From: Tissierellia bacterium
GTDB taxonomy: Bacteria; Bacillota; Clostridia; Tissierellales; Tepidimicrobiaceae
Direction of reading: 5' to 3'
DNA length: 10,741 bases
Assembly (NCBI GenBank): GCA_012798935.1
Contig: JAAZMG010000113.1
Span: 1 to 10,741, forward strand
In this document: positions 5,279 to 10,741 of the stretch, piece after piece
Numbering within the stretch: the first letter of the stretch is position 1
How the letters are laid out: each line of letters opens with the position of its first letter
Position numbers and translations under genes: made by a program
Notes under the pieces: generated by a model
Seen by the model: the letters and a program-made list of their open reading frames with translations, nothing else
Database searches by the model: none
What the model was told of the DNA's origin: nothing

Positions 5279-7171
5279 ATGAATAGAAAAGAAAGGAATA
5301 GATATATAGATAATATAGATGTGGAGGAAGCTAGAGATAGATATTATAAAAGATTGAACTTAAAGCCTAAATATGAAGAAGTAGATGTGGTAAATTCTTT
5401 AGGGAGGGTAACCTTTGAAGCCATATATGCAAAGACTTCATCTCCAAATTATAATGCAGCAGCTATGGATGGTATTCTAGTAGAATCCTCTAAGACTATT
5501 GGAGCAACAGAAACCAATCCAAAAATACTAGAGGAAGGTGTAGATTTTATATATATAAATACTGGCAATGTAGTAATAGAGCCTTATGATGCAGTTATTA
5601 TGATTGAAGATGTAATAGAAATAGAGAAGAATAAGGTACAAATACTAAAAGCTGCCCATCCTTGGCAACATATAAGACCTATTGGGGAGGATATAGTAGC
5701 AACGGAGATGATAGTTCCATCTAAACATAAAATAAGACCAATAGATATTGGGGCTCTAATAGCTGGAGGAATTGGAAAGTTTAAGGCATATAAAAAGCCT
5801 CAAGTTGGAATTATTCCAACAGGTTCAGAGATAGTAGATGAAATAGACAATTTAAAATTGGGAAATATAGTAGACTCTAATTCTAGAGTTTTTCAGGCAT
5901 TAGTTGTGGAAAGTGGTGGGAATCCTAATAGATATAGTCCTGTAAAAGATGATTATGAAATACTTAAAGAGGCGGTATTAAAAGGGGTAGAAGAAAACGA
6001 TCTTTTAATAATAGGGGCAGGATCCTCAGCAGGAAGTAAAGACTATACAGCAAAGGTAATCGAAGAATTAGGAGAGGTTATAATCCATGGTGTGGCCTTA
6101 AAACCTGGGAAACCCACTATATTAGGTATTATTAACCAAAAGCCTGTTATAGGTATACCAGGCTATCCTGTATCTGCCTATTTAGTATTTGAAACATTTG
6201 TAAAACCTTTAATATTAAACCTTATTGGCTTAAAAGAAGAAAAGGATTTATTTATAAAAGCTACTACATCTAAAAAAATTGTATCCTCTCTAAAAAATAA
6301 AGAATTAGTGAGGGTAAATCTTGGATATGTAAAAGATAAATTAATAGCCACACCTTTATCTGGAGGGGCAGGAGTTACTATGAGTTTGGTCAAAGCAGAT
6401 GGAATAGCAGTAATTCCTCAAGCTTTGGAAGGAGTAGAAGCAGGTAGTGCTATAGATGTAAAACTTTTAAAACCCTTAAGCCAAATAAAAGAAACCATAG
6501 TTTCTATAGGAAGTCATGATATAATAATGGATATTTTAGGGGATATGATAAAATTAACCTCAGGTCATGTGGGAAGTATGGGAGGGATTCTGGCTATGAA
6601 AAGAGGAGAATGTCATATATCACCAATCCATCTATTAGATTTAGAAACTGGAGAATACAATATATCCTATGTTAAAAAATACTTCCCACAAGAAAAGATG
6701 GCCATCATAAAAGGGGTCAAAAGACATCAAGGATTTATAGTAGGAAAAGGGAATAAGAAGAATATAAAGGGTTTTGCAGATCTAAAAAGGGAAGATGTAA
6801 TTTATGTAAATAGGCAAAGAGGCGCAGGAACAAGGATACTTTTAGATTATCATTTGGATAAGGAGGGTATAGATATTTCAGATGTAAAAGGTTATGATAG
6901 AGAAATGACCACCCATATGGCAGTAGCAACAGCAGTGAAAACAGGCTCTGCTACTACAGGACTAGGTATATACTCAGCAGCTAAAGCTTTAGATTTGGAC
7001 TTTATCAATGTAGCCTTTGAAAATTACGATTTTCTAGTACCACAAGACCTTCTTGAAGATGAAAGGATTAAGGAGTTTATAGAAATATTAAAATCAGATG
7101 AATTTAAAGAAAAGGTAAATTCCCTTGGTGGATATGGATTTGAAAATACAGGAAAGGTAATTTTAGTTTAA
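5279..7171 (+). CDS. MoeA paralogue fused to a C-terminal periplasmic-binding-protein-like domain
   Basis: This 630-residue protein starts at ATG 5279 behind GAAGGAGAGG, 17 bases after the first moeA. Residues 1 to about 400 are a full MoeA unit: NAAAMDGI (59-66), PTGSEIVD (180-187), GAGSSAGSKDYTAKV (246-260) and GIPGYPVSAY (292-301). Residues about 405-625 form a substrate-binding-like domain of the type found fused to MoeA in archaea and clostridia (COG1910, PBP superfamily), with blocks GSMGGILAMKRGECHISPIHLLD, NRQRGAGTR and a conserved stretch from TTHMAVATAVKTG to NVAFENYDF. It has no signal peptide, so the binding domain is cytoplasmic and may sense or present oxyanion or cofactor. Compared with the first MoeA, the TGDE, GGSSVG and PGHP motifs are changed to TGSE, GAGSSAG and PGYP, so this copy may differ in metal or role. 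Confidence 0.88.
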   Translation: MNRKERNRYIDNIDVEEARDRYYKRLNLKPKYEEVDVVNSLGRVTFEAIYAKTSSPNYNAAAMDGILVESSKTIGATETNPKILEEGVDFIYINTGNVVIEPYDAVIMIEDVIEIEKNKVQILKAAHPWQHIRPIGEDIVATEMIVPSKHKIRPIDIGALIAGGIGKFKAYKKPQVGIIPTGSEIVDEIDNLKLGNIVDSNSRVFQALVVESGGNPNRYSPVKDDYEILKEAVLKGVEENDLLIIGAGSSAGSKDYTAKVIEELGEVIIHGVALKPGKPTILGIINQKPVIGIPGYPVSAYLVFETFVKPLILNLIGLKEEKDLFIKATTSKKIVSSLKNKELVRVNLGYVKDKLIATPLSGGAGVTMSLVKADGIAVIPQALEGVEAGSAIDVKLLKPLSQIKETIVSIGSHDIIMDILGDMIKLTSGHVGSMGGILAMKRGECHISPIHLLDLETGEYNISYVKKYFPQEKMAIIKGVKRHQGFIVGKGNKKNIKGFADLKREDVIYVNRQRGAGTRILLDYHLDKEGIDISDVKGYDREMTTHMAVATAVKTGSATTGLGIYSAAKALDLDFINVAFENYDFLVPQDLLEDERIKEFIEILKSDEFKEKVNSLGGYGFENTGKVILV

Positions 7172-7180
7172 CAAGGCAAT

Positions 7181-7207
7181 TAAGACAGGGGACGGTACCT
7201 TGTCTTA
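7181..7207 (+). repeat. REP-like palindrome between moeA and moaA
   Basis: TAAGACAGGG (7181-7190) pairs over ten positions (one G-T) with CCTTGTCTTA (7198-7207) around a GACGGTA loop. No T-run follows, so it is not a typical terminator. The GACAGGGGACGGT core is GC-richer than its surroundings and resembles, from memory, dispersed extragenic palindromes of clostridial genomes. Only one copy is in this window. It could also act as an mRNA processing or stabilising element within the operon. Confidence 0.5.
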
Positions 7208-7233
7208 TCAACTATATGGAAAAGGTGGATATA

Positions 7234-8190
7234 ATGAAAGACGCATTTGGAAGAAAAATAAATTACCTCCGTATATCTGTAACGGATTTATGTAATTTAA
7301 GATGCAAATATTGTATGCCTGAAGAAGGAATTTCCAAAGTTCATCATGAAGATGTACTTTCTATAGAAGAGATAGAGGAAATAGTAAAGGTTTTTGTATC
7401 TTTAGGTGTTAACAAAATACGGATTACAGGTGGAGAACCTCTTGTAAGAAATGGGATAATAGAAATTGTCCGAAGAATTGGAAATTTAGATGGAGTACAA
7501 GATTTAGCTATGACTACAAATGGTGTTTTATTAAAAAAATATGCTCAGGATTTAAAGTCAGTAGGACTTAATAGGGTAAATATAAGCTTAGATACTTTAA
7601 ATGAAGAAAAGTATGCTTATATAACTAGAGGTGGAAAGCTTAAAAACGTATTAGATGGAATTGAGACTGCAAGGAAAGTAGGTCTTACGCCAATAAAGAT
7701 AAATATAGTTTTAATAGGTGGATTTAATGAAGATGAAATAGAGGATTTTATCATGCTAACAAAAAAAGAAGATATAGATGTAAGGTTTATCGAGTTGATG
7801 CCTATTGGTGAGTCAATAAAGTTAGAATCAGAATACTATGTATCTAATCAACTGATATTGGACAAGGTACCAGAACTAATTAAAGTAGAAAGAGAAGATA
7901 TATCATCCCCAGCAGTTTATTATAAATTACCTAATAGTAAGGGGAAAGTGGGTATAATAAACCCAATATCCTGTAAATTTTGTGAATATTGTAATAGGAT
8001 TAGGCTAACTGCCCAGGGTAAATTAAAATTATGTCTTCATTCTAATGAAGAAATAGACTTAAAGGCTAGTTTAAGAAATGGCGAAGACATAAAAGAGATA
8101 ATATTAGAATCTATAAATCAAAAGCCAGAATCTCATAATCTAGAATCAGGAAAATATGTATCAAAGAATATGAACCAGATAGGAGGTTAA
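7234..8190 (+). CDS. moaA: GTP 3',8-cyclase MoaA (radical SAM)
   Basis: MoaA carries out the radical SAM rearrangement of GTP to 3',8-cyclo-GTP, the first step of molybdopterin synthesis. The chosen start is ATG 7234, five bases after AAAGGTGG, giving 318 residues beginning MKDAFGRKINYLRIS as in typical MoaA. ATG 7216 is in frame but has no ribosome binding site. The N-terminal radical SAM cluster motif is C20-x3-C24-x2-C27 (CNLRCKYC). ITGGEP follows, and a C-terminal CEYC plus 13 residues plus Cys (253, 256 or shifted by a few depending on start; final Cys near 267) binds the second 4Fe-4S cluster. The protein ends in the conserved GG tail needed for activity in MoaA. The moaC ribosome binding site lies inside its last codons, so the two are translationally coupled. 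Confidence 0.95.
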   Translation: MKDAFGRKINYLRISVTDLCNLRCKYCMPEEGISKVHHEDVLSIEEIEEIVKVFVSLGVNKIRITGGEPLVRNGIIEIVRRIGNLDGVQDLAMTTNGVLLKKYAQDLKSVGLNRVNISLDTLNEEKYAYITRGGKLKNVLDGIETARKVGLTPIKINIVLIGGFNEDEIEDFIMLTKKEDIDVRFIELMPIGESIKLESEYYVSNQLILDKVPELIKVEREDISSPAVYYKLPNSKGKVGIINPISCKFCEYCNRIRLTAQGKLKLCLHSNEEIDLKASLRNGEDIKEIILESINQKPESHNLESGKYVSKNMNQIGG

Positions 8191-8192
8191 TT

Positions 8193-8666
8193 ATGGAGTT
8201 TACTCATTTTAATGAAGCTGGCAGAGCCCATATGGTAGAAGTTGGAGAAAAAGATGATACAAAGAGAATTGCTGTAGCTAGAGGTAAAATAAAGATGAAA
8301 AAAGAAACTATCCATATGATAAAAGAAGGGTTAATAAAAAAAGGAGATGTTCTCTCAGTAGCTCAGGTTGGAGGAATAATGGGGTGTAAAAAAACCAGTG
8401 AGTTAATACCTATGTGTCATAATATATTTTTAACTGGTTCGGATATCAGGTTTAATATATTGGAAGACTCTATAGAAATAGAATCAGAAGTAAAAACCTA
8501 TGGAAAAACAGGGGTAGAGATGGAAGCTTTAACAGCTGTTTCAATAGCTGCACTTACTATATATGATATGTGTAAAGCTGTAGATAAAGGTATGGTAATT
8601 GAAGATATTAAACTTATGAAAAAATCCGGAGGCAGATCTGGAGAATATATTAGAAAAAAAGACTAA
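8193..8666 (+). CDS. moaC: Cyclic pyranopterin monophosphate synthase MoaC
   Basis: MoaC converts 3',8-cyclo-GTP from MoaA into cyclic pyranopterin monophosphate. The protein has 157 residues, normal for the family. ATG 8193 follows AGGAGG, which overlaps the last moaA codons, two bases after the moaA stop. Conserved blocks are ARGKIKM (29-35), LIPMCHNI (71-78, with the active-site His76), GKTGVEMEALTAVSIAALT (104-122) and YDMCKAVDK (124-132, Asp125 and Lys128 matching E. coli Asp128 and Lys131). The usual CHP of this site is CHN here, a small substitution beside the catalytic His. A complete gene; function is confident. Confidence 0.95.
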   Translation: MEFTHFNEAGRAHMVEVGEKDDTKRIAVARGKIKMKKETIHMIKEGLIKKGDVLSVAQVGGIMGCKKTSELIPMCHNIFLTGSDIRFNILEDSIEIESEVKTYGKTGVEMEALTAVSIAALTIYDMCKAVDKGMVIEDIKLMKKSGGRSGEYIRKKD

Positions 8667-8683
8667 TGAAGGAAGGTATCATT

Positions 8684-9124
8684 ATGAAAAAAAATGGAAA
8701 AGTTCTCGATATAAATATATCTGAAAAAAAAGGTGTAATTAAAAAACCTATAAAAGAAGGGGTTTTTATTGAAAACTATGGGCTAAAAGGAGATGCCCAT
8801 GGAGGAAAATGGCATAGACAGGTAAGTTTACTTGGAGTTGAAAGTTTTAAAAAGATGGAGGAGCTAGGAATAGAAGGTTTAGAACATGGAATTTTTGCAG
8901 AAAATATTACAACGGAAGGTATAATATTATATGAACTACCAGTAGGTACTAGGTTGAAAATTGGAGATACTATTCAGGAGGTAACTCAAATAGGGAAAGA
9001 ATGTCATTCTGGATGTGAGATTGCCAAGAAGGTAGGGAAATGTATAATGCCTAAAGAAGGTATATTTACTAGAATTATAAAAGGTGGAACTATTAAAAAA
9101 GGAGATACTATTGAGGTGCTTTAA
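8684..9124 (+). CDS. Stand-alone MOSC-domain protein, first of a tandem pair
   Basis: MOSC domains (Moco sulfurase C-terminal) are predicted to bind or transfer sulfur for pyridoxal- and molybdenum-cofactor enzymes. The start is ATG 8684, seven bases after AAGGAAGG (8669-8676), giving 146 residues. The in-frame ATG 8666 overlaps the moaC stop but has no ribosome binding site. Family blocks are GLKGDAHGGKWHRQVSLL (33-50), ENITTEGI (73-80), LPVGTRLKIGD (85-95) and IGKECHSGC (103-111). Three cysteines are spaced C107-x3-C111-x8-C120. The C-terminal MPKEGIFTRIIKGG is typical of short clostridial MOSC proteins found beside moaC. Its precise role is unknown; placement suggests a late step of cofactor maturation. 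Confidence 0.88.
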   Translation: MKKNGKVLDINISEKKGVIKKPIKEGVFIENYGLKGDAHGGKWHRQVSLLGVESFKKMEELGIEGLEHGIFAENITTEGIILYELPVGTRLKIGDTIQEVTQIGKECHSGCEIAKKVGKCIMPKEGIFTRIIKGGTIKKGDTIEVL

Positions 9125-9127
9125 TAT

Positions 9128-9571
9128 ATGAATAAATATAATTCAGTTGGGGAAGTAGTAGCTATTTATATTCAAAATAAAAAAGAAGAGCCTTATAGAT
9201 TAATGAAAGAAGGTATTTTTCAAAAAGATAAGGGCCTACTGGGAGATATCCATTCTAAAGGTGGTAAGAGACAGGTTTCTATATTTAGCACTGATGGCAG
9301 AGAAGAGATAGTATCTTTAGATACAAAAGGTTTATGTGTTAAAAAGTTTCATGAAAATATAAGAGTAAAAAATTTAGATACTAGCAATCTTACTATAGGC
9401 TCAAAGATAGTTATAGGAGAGACTATTCAGGAGATTACAGAAATAGGGAAAAGATGTTTTCCAGAATGTAAAATTATTAAAGAGGGAAAAAATTGTGCTT
9501 TATCAACACAGGTTGTTTTTACAAAAGTCATAAAAGGTGGAAAAGTAAAGATTGGGGATATATTAAGGTGA
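9128..9571 (+). CDS. Stand-alone MOSC-domain protein, second of a tandem pair (divergent)
   Basis: This 147-residue paralogue of the preceding gene starts three bases after it. A possible ribosome binding site GAGGTG (9113-9118) lies in the end of the upstream gene. It shares GLLGDIHSKGGKRQVSIF (36-53), HENIRV (75-80), LTIGSKIVIGETIQEITEIGK (88-108) and a VIKGGKVKIGDIL end. The cysteine spacing is the same, C110-x3-C114-x8-C123. It has lost the KWH around the RQVS block and the MPKEGIF segment (now LSTQVVF), so its partner or substrate may differ. The stop codon lies inside the first stem of the operon terminator. Family membership is firm; function is not known. Confidence 0.82.
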   Translation: MNKYNSVGEVVAIYIQNKKEEPYRLMKEGIFQKDKGLLGDIHSKGGKRQVSIFSTDGREEIVSLDTKGLCVKKFHENIRVKNLDTSNLTIGSKIVIGETIQEITEIGKRCFPECKIIKEGKNCALSTQVVFTKVIKGGKVKIGDILR

Positions 9572-9605
9572 GTCAGGAGGCGGTTTTCTGATTCACTTTT
9601 GTTTT
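9568..9605 (+). terminator. Operon terminator after the second MOSC gene
   Basis: GTGAGTCAG (9568-9576) pairs over nine positions (one G-T) with CTGATTCAC (9588-9596), followed by TTTTGTTTT. The stem overlaps the stop codon of the preceding gene. It marks the end of the tungsten/molybdenum operon. Confidence 0.85.
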
Positions 9606-9618
9606 CCATGAATATATT

Positions 9619-9648
9619 ATAACAACCCATATAGATAGAATTTATAAT
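9619..9648 (+). promoter_or_regulatory. Candidate promoter for the PstS-like gene
   Basis: TATAAT at 9643-9648 is a perfect -10. Eighteen bases upstream is ATAACA (9619-9624), a four-of-six -35 match. This would give a leader of about 110 bases before the start codon. No clear Pho-box repeat or riboswitch was recognised in the leader. The rest of the 9606-9765 gap holds nothing else recognised. Confidence 0.45.
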
Positions 9649-9765
9649 AAAAGGCACATTCATAGATATTATCTATTGGAAATAAGGAAGGATAGGTTAT
9701 AGAATTAACAGTGTAAAGGAAATATTTAGAATAGAAAATAATAAATGTATTTAGGGGGATATGTA

Positions 9766-10701
9766 ATGAAAAAACGAATTAGTCTATTATTATGTGTTAT
9801 TTTAGTATTTGCACTAGCTATAACTGGGTGTGGAAATCAGGAACCAGCACCTTCAGAAAATGAAGAGACAGGTGAAAATGTCCAAGAAGAAAGTCAAGAC
9901 TTTAAAGCTCAAATGACATTTAATGGTTCATCTACTTTGGCACCTGTAATGTCGGCTATAGCTACAGATTTTATTGAGGAATATACTACTTGGGACAAGG
10001 TAGATTCAAGTTTTCCAGAAGAAAATATAGCTATATATGTTTCAGCAGGAGGATCTGGTGCTGGCGTTAAGGCAGCCATAGAGGAAACTAGTGACTTTGG
10101 AATGTTAGCAAGAGAAATAAAAGATGAAGAAAAAGAAAAGTTAGGGGATATGGAAGCTTTTACACTTGGTATAGATGCATTAACCATATCTATAAATCCG
10201 GAAAATCCATTATATAAAACAAAAGACGATTTAAGTTCAGAAGAAGTAAAGAAAATATTCTCAGGTGAATATAAATACTGGGATGAAGTAGATAGTAGTC
10301 TAGAACATAAAGAAATAGTAGTAGTAATAAGGGACTTAGGCGGTGGAGCTCATGGAGTATTTCAAAAGAGTATAATGGGAGATACAGATGTTAGAGAAGA
10401 CGCTATACAAGCTCCTTCTATGGGTGCATTGGTAACAAAGGTAATAGAAAACAAAGATGCAATAGGATATGCTTCATTTGGTATGGTTAATCAAAATGAA
10501 GGGAAACTTATTCCTTTAAAAGTTGATGGAGTAGAAGCAACAAAAGAAAATATAGTAAATGGTTCATATAAGATATCTAGACCTCTTATAGTAGTTAAAA
10601 AGGGTAGCCTTACTCCAGAACAACAAGCATTTATGGATATGGTTACATCTGAAAAAGGAGCAGAAATTATTGAAGAAATGGGCTTTGTGCCAGCAAACTA
10701 A
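9766..10701 (+). CDS. PstS-family substrate-binding lipoprotein with an altered oxyanion motif
   Basis: This is an extracytoplasmic binding protein of the phosphate (PstS) family, feeding an ABC importer probably encoded just beyond the window. The start is ATG 9766, seven bases after AGGGGG; the in-frame ATG 9745 precedes that site. It has 311 residues. A lipoprotein signal ends in ITGC with Cys22, followed by an acidic linker to about residue 45. PstS-like blocks are NGSSTLAPVMSAIA (53-66), SAGGSGAGVKAAIE (93-106), DFGMLARE (110-117), SSEEVKKIFSGEYKYWDEV (157-175) and AIGYASFGM (232-240). The usual R-x3-S-G-T ligand triplet reads R189-DLG-G-G-A-H here, so the Ser and Thr phosphate ligands are missing. 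It may bind phosphate differently or another oxyanion. The fold is confident; the ligand is not. Confidence 0.82.
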   Translation: MKKRISLLLCVILVFALAITGCGNQEPAPSENEETGENVQEESQDFKAQMTFNGSSTLAPVMSAIATDFIEEYTTWDKVDSSFPEENIAIYVSAGGSGAGVKAAIEETSDFGMLAREIKDEEKEKLGDMEAFTLGIDALTISINPENPLYKTKDDLSSEEVKKIFSGEYKYWDEVDSSLEHKEIVVVIRDLGGGAHGVFQKSIMGDTDVREDAIQAPSMGALVTKVIENKDAIGYASFGMVNQNEGKLIPLKVDGVEATKENIVNGSYKISRPLIVVKKGSLTPEQQAFMDMVTSEKGAEIIEEMGFVPAN

Positions 10702-10731
10702 ATTCAGGGGCTTTAGCCCTTGAATTTTTTT
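10701..10731 (+). terminator. Hairpin with T-run after the PstS-like gene
   Basis: AATTCAGGGGC (10701-10711) pairs over eleven positions (one G-T) with GCCCTTGAATT (10716-10726) around a TTTA tetraloop, and the T-run extends to 10731. The first base is the last base of the stop codon. It probably reduces downstream transport-gene expression, as the tupA-tupB hairpin does. Confidence 0.85.
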
Positions 10732-10739
10732 GAGGTGAT
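10732..10739 (+). promoter_or_regulatory. Ribosome binding site of a gene starting beyond the window
   Basis: GAGGTGAT is a perfect match to the anti-Shine-Dalgarno complement and lies directly after the terminator T-run. A coding start is expected within about ten bases past the right edge, most likely a Pst-type permease. This is inferred from context only. Confidence 0.55.
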
Positions 10740-10741
10740 TA

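Noticed and set aside
7181..7207. Palindrome read as a rho-independent terminator
   Set aside because: No T-run follows it and moaA has no separate recognisable promoter, so complete termination here is unlikely.
9619..9715. Pho-box (TTAACA-type repeats) upstream of the PstS-like gene
   Set aside because: Only isolated AACA-like hexamers are present, without the regular 11-base spacing expected of a PhoP or PhoB site.

Overview
The window looks like a chromosomal segment of a low-GC, anaerobic Firmicute of the Clostridia type. It is AT-rich, has strong AGGAGG-like ribosome binding sites, Gram-positive lipoprotein signals and tightly packed one-strand operons. All supported genes are on the + strand. 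No species call is made; a Clostridia or Tissierellia relative is an inference from composition and gene style.

Region 1 (1-1157) is the 3' part of a PLP-dependent gene of the serine hydroxymethyltransferase family, closer in motif wording to archaeal-type SHMTs than to classical GlyA. Region 2 (1158-1715) has no protein gene. It holds two near-identical copies, 227 bp apart, of an RNA matching the molybdenum/tungsten cofactor (Moco/Tuco) riboswitch motif. Each copy is followed by a spacer hairpin and an intrinsic terminator, and a good sigma-A promoter lies between the copies.

Region 3 (1716-9571) is one long operon behind the second riboswitch: tungstate ABC transporter tupA, tupB and tupC, a moeA, a second moeA fused to a periplasmic-binding-protein-like domain, moaA, moaC, and two tandem MOSC-domain genes. 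A strong hairpin with a T-run separates tupA from tupB, and a palindrome separates the second moeA from moaA. The operon ends at a clear terminator (9568-9605). Together it covers oxyanion capture and import (TupABC), the first step of pterin synthesis (MoaA, MoaC), metal insertion (MoeA proteins) and probable sulfur handling on the cofactor (MOSC). The riboswitches would give cofactor-dependent feedback. moaD, moaE, mogA/moaB and mobA are not in the window.

Region 4 (9572-10741) starts a second transport operon: a PstS-family lipoprotein, a strong terminator hairpin, then a ribosome binding site for a gene beyond the window. This PstS-like protein lacks the usual S-G-T oxyanion-binding triplet.

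The most interesting parts are the duplicated riboswitch units with compensatory base changes and an internal promoter, a possible shared expression-platform mechanism, the paired MoeA proteins, and the altered ligand motif in the PstS-like protein.
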